This document shows positions 11,119 through 22,300 of a DNA stretch of 29,764 bases, in pieces (position 1 is the first letter of the stretch; every line of letters starts with the position of its first letter). This DNA is from Ichthyophonus hoferi. Lineage: Eukaryota; Opisthokonta; Ichthyosporea; Ichthyophonida; Ichthyophonidae. The stretch spans positions 8,981 to 38,744 of the forward strand of contig NAOQ01000187.1 in the NCBI GenBank assembly GCA_002751075.1. The letters run 5' to 3'. The translations under genes and the position numbers were made by a program. The notes beneath the pieces are model-generated. The model saw nothing but the letters and a program-made list of their open reading frames with translations, ran no database searches and was not told the DNA's origin.

Positions 11119-12404
11119 TCAGACGTAAGATGTTCTAGTGATAAATGTAGTAAAGTCCTCTTTTCTAACATTCGGATGTATTGATGAACTACTATCCATT
11201 ACAATGCTTGTCTTTTAATTATGTCCATACAATTCCTTTTCATTTACATAGGCTGTGGCAATGTATGAGGTATCAATATTAACTGCGCAAGCAGCATTGT
11301 GGGGCTTTTGTTTTATAAAGGTAATGTTCTGCCTGTTTATTACCCAAATGCTGAGTTGCCTGCTGCTTCTTATAATAACCTTTTAGTTTTCTTGCTAATA
11401 TGAGACGTTTCCCTTGCTACAGTAATTGGTAGTTGGTACCTATGTTGCACTAATTTAATCTCTGTATAAGGGAGCACTGATTTGTTGCCTGCATTTGTTT
11501 GTATGTCACGTATATCTAAATCATTATTAAAGACTCCTATAATAGATTAGTGCTTATGTTCTTCCCTCAAATTATGCCAACTTTCAAGCGTTTTTTTGGT
11601 TTCCAGCTTGACATAAGTGGCCATATCCTTGAAGAATTATTTCAATGTTCAACAACTTCTGATGACTTAATGAAAAGCCTTAACTTGACCTCCATATCTG
11701 ATAGACAGTAGATTTTAAATCATTTTGGTGATGACAGCTTGGACATGTTGTTACATGACTGTTGCTTCTAGTCTCTTATTTGCTGAAAATAGGCTAGTTA
11801 TGTATTCATCACCGTTTTTATTTCTACCATATAAGTAGTTTTCTGTGCTCTATCTTGTCATTAAACTAGCTTTATATTCCTTTCCACATATGATATAAAA
11901 CTTGGTTCTACTCCTAACCTGTTATGAAACGCTTGCTTTATAGAGACAGATACACAGAGGTGATGTCTTTCTCTTGCTTTCCTGGGTGACTCTTTGATTG
12001 GGCTTCTTAGCTGATGTAGAGTTAGCTGCTTTCGTATTACGTGAAGCACATGGAGACTTTCATCATGTTCTTAATGTATTCAGCCCACTTGTCATAACTA
12101 TTACATTTTGGTTTCTAGAAAGTATTTCTTTCTTGGTAATTTGGAGGGAGGTTATTAATATTTGGGTACTTCTTAACTGCATAAGCAGTTGCTAGATAAA
12201 TTCTGCCGTGACACTCTTTTTGGCTTCCAGGAAGTAATTGTTGCGGTCTTTGAGTATAATTTTGGTTTTGTGTGCTCATGGTGTCCCACTACCCTAGCTT
12301 GATCATATAAATAGGTTTTTTTACAGGTTGAGTTGAGTCCTCAGAAGGTTGATTGGAATTATCAGTGAAAGCACATGTAGGTTTCTGGGCCTTAGTAACT
12401 CTGT

Positions 12405-13285
12405 TCTAATCTTTGGTGTCTTGTGTTGACTCCTCTCCAGAGCCAACTGATATGTAATGAGTATCTTTTGCACTTATGTCTTTGGACTCTGTTCTCAAAT
12501 AGTTGTCTAGATGTATGGGCATTCCTTGAGTCAGGTGAGAGTTGTATTTGGATTTTCTTCTTCTCCTTGGTTCTTACAGATCCTAACCTGGTTTAAGTTG
12601 CTGCATGCAATTTACATTTGCATCTAGAAGCAGATTTACTAGGAGTATCTATCCTTCGCAATGTCATACTTAATACAATTTACTTTGATCTTATACCTAT
12701 TTTTTAATTAATTATAACAAATAATCAGGATCCAAACTAATTCTGTATATGCTGGTTATATAGTTGTTGCTTTTGGACCAAGACCAGTCGATCAAGTGAT
12801 AATAAGTTGAGTTCAACATGTCGCCCAATGGGAATTAGAATATAATTGTTCTGAAATATGCTTCAAAAACGTCATATAGTGACTATTCAAGGGATTATTC
12901 AGGAACTTAGATAACACATGGGTATCATACACCTCTATGTATGTGATTCGAATCTAATGACCAGCACCATTTAAAATCATAGTAATGTTTCACTCTAGAC
13001 TGTACCAAACATCTAGTACCTAATTAATTGTAATTGGTACTGTCATACAATGTTTAATTAGAAATAATTAATGTCTAAATCTTAACTACCAAGTAAAACT
13101 TCATTCTGAAACGCTTCTTATTCTTTAAGGTTCAATGTAAGATAAACCATGAGTATTAAAAAATAACATCATGAGGTTTTTAGCTAAACACTTACTCAGA
13201 AGTTGATAAAACTGAAATACTTGAACAGATAAATATTAATATATACCTAACATGACTGGTTATTGATAACATATTGTAGGTGAGA
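12405..13285 (-). repeat. Probable 5' LTR of the copia element (right copy)
   Basis: This is the partner of 5790-6665, same orientation and near-equal length. It lies on the 5' side of the minus-strand element, beyond the probable gag region. Divergence from the partner is large by eye, with many small indels, so boundaries are good only to some tens of bases. Confidence 0.5.
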
Positions 13286-13831
13286 TACTGTCATAATAAG
13301 CTATCATGGATGCCGCATGTTTAAAGTGTTGCTTTCCCTTAAATCCAAAGAACACAGTAAAAGTTACTAGTCAATGCTGAAAAACATGCCTTTTATACAT
13401 TAAAAGTATAAGTATATATATATATATTTATTTATACATCTAATTTATTGCAAGTGAAAAAATAGAATGTTGGACAAAAATAATATGTTTTATGTATACA
13501 CATACACAAATGTTTATATGCTCATATACACATAAGCATATATATGTATGATCTGCTACTTAAGTTGTAAATTATTCATTTTATGCCAACTACATGCTAT
13601 TAATCCATTGGTGAGTTAAACTGGGATTGAATTATTGGTTAACTATAAACTGTTCTATGTCAACACACATAAATTAGCTAAATTCACAATAAAAGCTGTA
13701 TGTTCAATTAAAAAAAAAACCAAATGTTAACAATGCGTATAAGATAACCGTGATTCATAAAAAAAACTTTATTTAGATCAGAATTAATTGATGTTTTACA
13801 AGGCATGCATCCGTACAAATGAGCACGAGCA
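13286..13831. other. AT-rich spacer with microsatellites
   Basis: This stretch holds AT/TA runs and CA-rich stretches (about 13411-13435 and 13500-13550). I see no gene or element. Confidence 0.4.
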
Positions 13832-13837
13832 TTTATT
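13832..13837 (-). terminator. AATAAA poly(A) signal
   Basis: A canonical hexamer lies on the minus strand 8 bases beyond the TGA of the possible cysteine-rich gene. The spacing is tight but supports a transcript ending here. Confidence 0.35.
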
Positions 13838-13845
13838 TTATGTCT

Positions 13846-14093
13846 TCATCTCATCAAAGCTGCTTGGAAACCAGTCTGAACGTTAAAATTATGTTTTAAA
13901 ATAAGGTCTAATATATGTTTAACTACCACATCACAATTTTAAAACACAGATAATTCAGTTCAATGCCCAGGACCTTAAGTGTAGCAACCTGGCCAGACTG
14001 GCACTTGTTAAAGTCTTCCCATGGACACAATTCTTGGCATTTGCAATCAAGGAGCTGTCCAGACTCGTAGCATCCGGGATTGATGTTATTATC
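13846..14093 (-). CDS. Possible small cysteine-rich protein, 3' exons only
   Basis: The minus strand holds a compact block of near-50% GC in very AT-rich surroundings. It reads DNNINPGCYESGQLLDCKCQ and then ELCPWEDFNKCQSGQ, giving five cysteines in a C-x8-C-x-C-x3-C-x7-C arrangement (14093-13989). A donor (CAG|GTTGCT, or AAG|GTCCTG slightly further on) and an acceptor (GTTCAG) at 13876 join it in phase 0 to a last exon, TGFQAALMR then TGA (13875-13846), followed by AATAAA. The cysteine spacing suggests a secreted or extracellular disulfide domain, but I recognise no family. The upstream acceptor (AAAG at 14094) is poor and no 5' exon was found, so this may be a remnant. Confidence 0.35.
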
Positions 14094-14164
14094 CTTTAAT
14101 TAATCATTGTTAAACATACGTCGCTTTATTGTAATGCATATAATGTATAGTTCTCTTCTGGTAT

Positions 14165-14525
14165 TTGAAAATAAGCGCCGGTGTTTTAAGGATCTTTCTC
14201 TTACCAATAACACTGAGAATTGCTTGGTCACTTTCGAGTGCGACAATACTCAATGCATACACACAAATTTTGTACTCCTCAATGATCATTCACACTGTGC
14301 TATTAGCACTATAGCACCCAAACGCATTCACACAGGAATACCTTCTGAATTCATAGCTTAATACAACCACAATAAACCATTAGAGATAGAGTCAGCTTAT
14401 ACGCTTGCTATTACATTGCCTTCTATTGAATGTGGATCAGAGCTAAGTACTGTTTCCGACACTGGCCCACCAAAAGATACCTTTAAACCATCGTCAATCA
14501 CAAATCGTTATAAGATATATTTTTT
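14165..14525 (+). repeat. Copy B of the repeated coding sequence
   Basis: The copy contains LSLTNNTENCLVTFECDN, then CAISTIAPKRIHTGIPSEF, and further on AYTLAITLPSIECGSEL. These line up with STIAPK...TYTPAS...SIESRS in copy A and with NLSFIGNTEECLVTSDSNNN...EPSYTPSPT...IESESEL in copy C. The copy is broken. It lies between the cysteine-rich exons and the end of the large minus-strand gene. Confidence 0.5.
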
Positions 14526-15077
14526 TCCATTTTCAGGGCGGCAAAAAACCATTCAATGTCAACACGAATACTGCTAGTTAAAATCGCAGTGCAAGCTACG
14601 TAGAGTGTAAATCTACCAATGTTTCTCTGACAATAAAAGATATTAAAATTATGGAACAACAAGAGTAATAATAATATATGAACTATTCTACCAAATATAG
14701 ATGCCTTTAGAGTATTGGATTCATATGTTTTTAATCAACTTATGATTTGAAACAACATAAAAATACTGCAGGGCAGATATATAAATTATGCTTTGTTAAC
14801 CACTGTAGATACATCATAATATCTGTAGCAATTGGGTTTTATTTTTTTTTATTAACAAATTCCCAGTCTTCAATGAGAAAAACCTATTAAATATTAGGTC
14901 GAATCAACTTAAACTATAATTCCTAAATCCACCAAATAAAAATACAAAATGTATATACAAAACGTACATATGTACGTATTAGTACACTCCCGTCAAATCT
15001 TAATATCCTCTTTCTGCACAGCAGAGACGACTATTTTGCACGTGACTTTAAAATTAAGTAGCCAATTATTGAAAAGA
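14526..15077. other. Spacer between copy B and the large gene; part 3' UTR
   Basis: The stretch is AT-rich. The part next to 15078 should be the 3' UTR of the large minus-strand gene. The open frame at 14993-15307 on the minus strand only overlaps that gene's last exon in a different frame and is not called. Confidence 0.4.
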
Positions 15078-16327
15078 TCAGTATGAAGAGCCTTGATAGT
15101 AGTTATTGTATTGATGTTCCCCGCCCTATTAAAAAAATTGTTAGCACAAATAATAAAATAAACTAATAAAAATAAAATGTTTATTTTTTTTGCTCTGTAC
15201 CTAGCTTTTAAAGCCATCTTATTACAGTTTAACAAAGTAATCACAACATTTAAATAAGTAAACACCAATGAACATGAACCCATTAGAATTCGGAAGTTAA
15301 TATACATATCAAGTTAGTTGTGAATTTACACAGTTGCTATGGATATAATTGCTTGGTCAATAACAATACCACTAATAAAATATAATAACATATATATATA
15401 GGCACACACATGCCAACAAGATATTATTACATATCTAATACTTGAATGTGTACATTGTCCATCTATCTACATGCTAGTTATGATTCTTTCCACTATGTTT
15501 GATGATCACAATTAATGAAACTAAATTAATACAATCATATATCTTCCTTAATCATAGCCAGTGCAGGTGTTGTATATAAAAAATGTTATGGACAATATAA
15601 ATGTGATGCTTTTGTTATTAGTTTTTAACTAACAATTATAATTGGTTATTCTAATTTTTAGCGTGACAGTGCAGTATAGCATTTCATTTAAATAAACAAA
15701 AATACAATTCCTTCACGTTGTGTAGCAACACTATAGTTCCTTTTGAACCAATCATACACGAGGAGTTCGCTGAGTATTAGCTTAAACATTAAATATATCA
15801 TATGGTATGGTGACCACGTGTATTACATATGAGAACATAATCTAAATCACGGTATTGCATGATCAGGATAGGTTATTATGCAGTCATTCTCTAGAGGGAT
15901 TATTTAACATGTCACAGTAGTATGTGAGATCTTGTTATTAGGGATATACACTCTATATACCTCCAGTATAGAATACAGAAAGAGAGAGTAAGAGAAAGAA
16001 AGGAAGGGTGGGGAAGAAAGGGAAATAAATCAATATAAAGACGGGGACAAAAACATGCATCTACACCTACATATCTATATACACACATTATACAAAAGCA
16101 CAAAACATAGTAATATACCTGTGCTGATTTATACCCCTCGGGTGGATTCCCCTTGCCATTCTGCTTGTGACCGGCTGAGCGTCCACCCTGGCTATAAGGA
16201 GGGCCCCCTGGCATAGGCATGTGGCCTTGTGACTGTGCATAGTACTTGGGATAGCCACTGCCTGGCCCTTCGTACATGTCTTGATGGCCTAGGCCGTTAT
16301 ATACACCCCCTGGGCCTACATAGGGTC
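15078..16327 (-). CDS. Exons 13-14: Tyr/Gly/Gln-rich C-terminus
   Basis: Exon 13 (16327-16119) encodes PYVGPGGVYNGLGHQDMYEG, then KYYAQSQGHMPMPGGPPYSQ and a basic patch (GRSAGHKQNGKG). It ends at CAG|GTATAT in phase 0. Exon 14 begins after TTTTAATAG and reads GGEHQYNNYYQGSSY then TGA (15080-15078). The composition matches across this long intron (993 bases), which supports the link. Other acceptors for exon 13 exist at 16315 (same phase) and further upstream (different phase). Confidence 0.68.
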
Positions 16328-19300
16328 CTAGGGGATAGTATGGGGCCGAGAGGAAGAGGGTAGTGGATTTAGGTTGCTGTTAGTAAATGTGGTAATGATA
16401 GAAGCAATATTAAAAGAATAATAGTGAAACAATAGTAATAATGATAATGTAATTGACAATGTGAACAAAATTGGACATGATAGTATCAGACTATAGATAT
16501 ACATATAGGCATATCTTCATAACTATATAGCTATACATACATATATCCATATAAATACACATTTATGTATGTTTATAAATATATGTATACTTAAATATGA
16601 AACCATATCCGTATAAATATGTATAGCCTAGACATAAGGAAAAATATACGCTTAAATTATATGTAAATGTTTATCTGAATATATGATAGTATAAAGGATA
16701 ATCTTGTTTTAATTTGAACAATAAAAAACAACAAAACGATAAGTTATGTCTTTTAATTGTATAGTATGTTCAAGCTATGTCTCCTATTATATCCGCAAAA
16801 AAAATATCTCTAGCAATAGTATTTTCTTTTGACCTCTTCATAAAACAATTACACCTTGTAAACATATACGCATGTAGGCTCAAAGTCATTTAGTGTAAGT
16901 AAACAGACATATCTTGTGTAAATGTAAATATAAAGGCATCCAACTATTGTTACTAGGAAAGGTCTATCACATGATTACATTGCGTTAATTTACTATTTCT
17001 TATTACAGTCAATCACGGGTGCCATCACCAACGGACAAGACCATACAATTTTAAAATCGAAAAATAGAGCCAATGGCAATAGGATACATAATCTACTATA
17101 ACATACATTATAACAAACATTATCATAAAACTAAGCACAATCAGAGATTAAACTATAATCAACACGCCTTCATAACAGAGGGACACCTACTATACGCGGT
17201 GTATGAGGGATGCATGGCGCCGTAGACCATACCCCCCGGATAGAAGTGTTGTGCTGGAAAGTAAGGATTATGCATACCAGGCTGTATAGCCTGCTGTAAT
17301 AACTGTTGCTGGGCCTGACCGTGCCCTAGGCTGCCCGACCTACTCCCAGGACCACCTATGGCCAAGGCAGAAGGGTTCTGCGGGTGGAACTCACGGGCTG
17401 CTGGGTGGAATTCACGGATAGGAAATCCCCCAGTGGCCGTAGGTGTGGCTGTGACTGAAGCTGGAGCTGTAGAGTCGGAAGGAGGCAGATTTGGGTCCAC
17501 AGTAGTTGCAGATTGGACAGTAGAGGTTTGGGGGTGGAATTCAGGTGCGGAAATATTAGGCCCACCTGTTGCTACTTTGCCTGTGGTTGCCGTGGTTACC
17601 GTGGGTGTTGGAGCTGGTGGATTGGTTGATTCTGGTGAATTTTCAGAGGTGGCAGTCTCTGATTGGGGGCTTTGTGGATGGAATGCGCGTGCGTGTGCAT
17701 GTATGGCTAGACCAGATTTGATTGGTGCTTGAGGGCTGGTAGGGAAGGGAGGTGATTGAGCAACACGCTCTGCAGACCCTCCACTAGGGCTTGCAATTGG
17801 TACAGGCGCAGGAGTAGCTACCACGGGGGCTGATGTATATTTTTGTCTGTAGATATAATTGGATAAGAATCAGAATGGGGGAGAGGGGATATCTTTGAAA
17901 TTTGTTAAGTTTGTAATTAATCGCTATAATTAATTATTAATTGATACATAAAAATCATTGTTTTGAATATTATAATAGAATGTTTGTATTTGGATTGAAA
18001 ATATGCAATAAAGAAAACATGTGTATATGTATATGTGGATAGCAGTGTAGATAGTGGGTTAGAGATTGGCTATATATATGATATAAAACTATTGAATTAA
18101 CCTAACCAATAATATATAATATATACAAATGTTAACTATCTTGTATTCTATCATATCCTCATATCACACATATTATACTGAGCAATAATAAAGTAGATAA
18201 AAACGGCTTTTTTTATATAAAAATGGCACAAATATTATATCTAATCATAACATACTAATATAACTTACCAATGACAACACATAACCGATTTTAAAATTTT
18301 AAAATAGTAAAAAGCACATACCTTGCTCCATCTCTAGTGGCTGGGGCGGTAGGACGTACATAGTTTAGTTGATAATTGTTATCATAGTAGAGCTGTTAAG
18401 ATATAGTGGAGATAAGTAGGTAGTAATTTCTTCATTGCAGATATATATATCACATAACACAATACACACGACCTCCATTATTATAGCCCATTATATAATT
18501 ATGTACCACATTGTATAATCTAGTATATATACATATAACATATAACAACACAGTATCCTATTACATTACATAGCATACCTTAATAAAAAATAACACGTAG
18601 TATCACAACATAATATACCAACATAAACCCATTTCTTTTATTAGTATGCTCTAAATTCTATTATCCTACATACAGTTTGTTCTATATTCCTTTCTATTCC
18701 CTTTCTCTCACTTTTCCAGGCACTCTCTTACCTTCATTTCTGCATCTTCTCTAAATTCTTATATTATATTATATTATAACCAAACTTAACTTAACACAAC
18801 ATACCATATGACCCCATACTAGATATACTACATGCTAACCTATAATAACATAGCATATATTATATTCCATCCCCCTATCCTATCTTATTCTATCCTACAT
18901 AGATAACAACCTATATCCCACCTACCTCTTGCTCATGCCCATACATTGGTGCGTAACCATATGGGGCTAGGCCAGGGTTGGGTACATAATAGTAAGCGTT
19001 CTCGGGCAGACCTGTAACGTCACCACATCCTGGGCCCCCCATATAAGGAAATATATACGGCACACGTCCCTCTTGGCGATTGGCGGCCTGGGCATGACGT
19101 GCAACGGGGATACGTCCTTCGTATTGGCTCATGTTACCACCCATCGCCATGGAAACCGGCATCTGCTTTTCCATTGAAGCGGGCTTGTTAGCATCCTCAG
19201 CGATCTGAGTGGATGGCAAGGAACCATGACGTTGAGGCCCAGGGGAAGTGCCGTAGGGATAGGGTACATGCATAGGGTGGGGGAGAGACATGGTCATTGA

Positions 19301-22300
19301 GAGAGGGGGGTGAAGGGGTGGGCCGTGAGGCAGCATCATAGAGGGGCCTGCTGTGGCTGGGCTGGGATACTGTGGCGAGGGGACCGTACCAGGTGGAAGG
19401 AAGTCATTCTCCCCATTGCCTCTCATTGGCGGCTGTTGTGAAGTCAGCACGGGCCGGATAAGGTGGGCGGTAGGGACAAATTCCTTAAAGGGTTTGTTGA
19501 GGGCTTGGGAAGGATTCTGATTTTCAGTATTTGTGGAGGGGTTTATCCCCCCTGATTTCTCCGGCTGTGAGGCTGCCGTTCCTGTACTAGATTCGATTGG
19601 TTCGGACTGTTGGCCCTGATAGTCCATATAAGGTGCAGGTAATTCCTGTATATCTGATCCGATTGGTTGAGAATATACCGGAGAGTTATGGGTTGGATCG
19701 CAGGGAAGGGAAAGTTGGGTTGACTGAGAAGATTCCACTGATTCGATTAGATGGGAGGCAGTGCTGTGATTGGAAGGAGAAAGCAATATGAGCCTATTAG
19801 TCAAGGGGCCTGAACTATGGTAAATGATACATACCTCGCATTTGATTGTATGGGAGAGAGAAGGAGATGGTAGGTTAGGATACAGAGAGGTAGGGGATAG
19901 AAACAAATATAACTAAATAAAAAGAAAGATTTTTTTTCATATAAGATTGTGAGGTATTGGAAGTGGTGACAATTTGGTGTCTTAGGAGTAACATAATATA
20001 ACATAATATAGTATGATAGCATAAAATATTATATCATATCATTATATAACATAACACTCGAAAAAAAAAGAAATAAAAAAAAACAAAGAAAAAGGGAGAT
20101 AGACCATATATAGGTTGTACCTTGTGGTGGTTAGTGGGTCAGGGGTGTGTAATATACCTAGACTAGTAGTAAGTTCTCGACTAACTTTACCAAACTGCAT
20201 AAAGGGGATTTGTTGCTGCAAAGGAGAGGGAGAGGGGGAGAGAGGTAGAGAGATATATATAGGCATGTTAGGCTTAATTGTGGTTGACTATAATGACAAT
20301 ATGATGTCACGCTGCTGTATTTGCTGCTAGTGGGAACAAAACGTTTGATATAATTATTGATTTCTCTATCGATTAATCGAACTCTAATCGTACAGATAGT
20401 CTAATAGTTTGTAGCTATATATATATATATATATATTGGTCTATCATATAATCTCTGTAAACTTCATATCTAACCTTCAAAGCCATTGAATACTATTATA
20501 GATTAGAACTTCACAAAAGTTGGTAACAAAATACGGATGAAAAAAAAAGTGGATAATGCTATTATGTGGAATAAGAAGACCATCACATGTCTACAGAGAG
20601 TGGAATCTACAAACTACAGTGAAGATTGTAGTAATAGCACTTTTGCTACTGATGTATGTATTGTGCTACTTGTCAAACATATCTATAACCACACTGTACA
20701 AAATATACAATTACAGTAATAATCTTTTAACCAAGCATATTTTGGTGTTTTTCATCTTATAAAGTCATAGATTATAAAAACAAAAAACTATGAAAGGAGT
20801 AATACCAAATTTTACAGAGAGAGAATCGTTTAGCACGACTTATTATTATTATGTAGTTAAATCAATCGGGTAGAATTGCATATATACCTACACACTATGG
20901 GTAATTAGTTGTCTCTTAATTAATTGATTAATTAATTATATTATAAAGCAATCTTTTATACTGGATTGAAATAAATGCAAAAGTAAAATTGGTTTAGAAT
21001 GATATACAGTGTGTACGTATGTATTTTAGTGTACTATGGTCCAGAATGTATTACAATGAGAGTATATAGTATAATAGTAGACTAAATTAGCCAACTAAAA
21101 GCAATTCTTTTGCATAGGCAAGGGCAACACGTTACAATCATGTTAACATATAATTGGGTATATCATATCATAGATTGCAAATATTAAAAAATAAACCAGG
21201 ATTTCGTTGTCAGAACAGAACAAAAAAATTGAAAGAAAGTAGTAGCAAGAAAAATACAAATAACAAAAAACAACGGGATAAGAATAAGAGAAATAGTAAG
21301 AGGTAATAAAGAAACATGATAAATATCCAGTAATAATAGGGTTGGTGATTAAATCACGGATTGTCAAGTTAGATAATACAAAACAACAGTGAAAAGATAA
21401 ACTAAAGGAAAAGGCTGAGAGCAGGTTACATTCTAGAGACATGATAAGAGAAATAGCATTGTTCGAATGAAAAGAAAAAGAAAGTAAAAGTAAAAGATAT
21501 ATATATATATATGTTATAGATAAAGTTAATAAAGAAGATAAGAAAACACATAAAAGAAGTAAAAATATAGTAAGAAAAGGCAACAGCACACCAATAGACA
21601 TACATATACATACCCCTGTACCCACACCAGGTAAAACCACTCTCTCGCTGGGTAAATAGACTATTCTTTTTTTCTTCTTTTTCGCTCCAGTCACCGCTGT
21701 AACTTTACTATCTTTCTTACTTGTCTGTTCTTCTTTCTCTCCCTTAGATGCTTTAATATTCTTCCCTATATGTTTCTCTGTAGTCTCCTCACTCTTCTCT
21801 TTGCTTACTACCATTTCCTCTCCAACCTTACCACTAGCAGTAGCAGTAGCAGCAGTAGCAGTAGCAGTAGCGGTAGCAGCAGTAGTAGTAGTAGTGGATA
21901 CTATATCAGTAACTACAGTAGGTTCCTGTGATACTATGGAACTATCAACTGCTTTTCCTTTTCTTTTTCTATTCTTTTGACTCTTTTTTCCACCTTGTTT
22001 ATCCCTCTCCTTCTCGCCCTCCACTTCCCCAGCCTTCTGTGCACTACTAACTGCAGCTACATCTTGACTATCAACATTACCAGTGAGAGGCTTCTCACTA
22101 ACATCTTCCAATGATATCTCACTAACAGCAATCTCTATAACACTATTGGTGTCCTCTACAACAGAGCTCACTACACCCACATCGCTCTTTCCCTGTCTCT
22201 CTGATACTATACTAGATTTCTTTTCTTTCTCTTTCTCTTTCTCTACACCATGGCTACTCTCCTTATACTTCTCTCCTTTTTCTTGTTTACGTTTCCCTGT

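Larger units (their letters stand above)
5790..13285 (-). mobile_element. Old, broken Ty1/copia LTR retrotransposon
   Basis: The minus strand shows copia-type pol pieces in the family's order, integrase before reverse transcriptase. The integrase piece (about 9605-9835, reaching towards 10090) carries TTDSGTEYLS and an HQTTVPYYPEKNGLNERLHQ segment typical of the catalytic core. The reverse transcriptase piece (about 8190-8622) carries QLHVVGAYLNS, MHYPEG and a YIDD catalytic box. The likely gag/protease half lies at higher coordinates, about 10.1-12.4 kb, and is poorly preserved. Diverged direct repeats of about 0.88 kb at 5790-6665 and 12405-13285 fit the two LTRs. The interior is about 5.2 kb once the gap artefact is discounted, which suits copia. 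The coding part is broken in many places, and the weak match of the LTRs points to an ancient insertion. Confidence 0.75.

Noticed and set aside
12945-12960. GATTCGAATC resembling a tRNA B box
   Set aside because: It is a simple palindrome in the right LTR-like repeat; no acceptor stem, A box or cloverleaf is present.
21143-21613. Extension of the exon 8 frame to its stop
   Set aside because: The sequence becomes AT-rich and encodes hydrophobic runs directly after a good donor (GGG|GTATGT), so it is intron.
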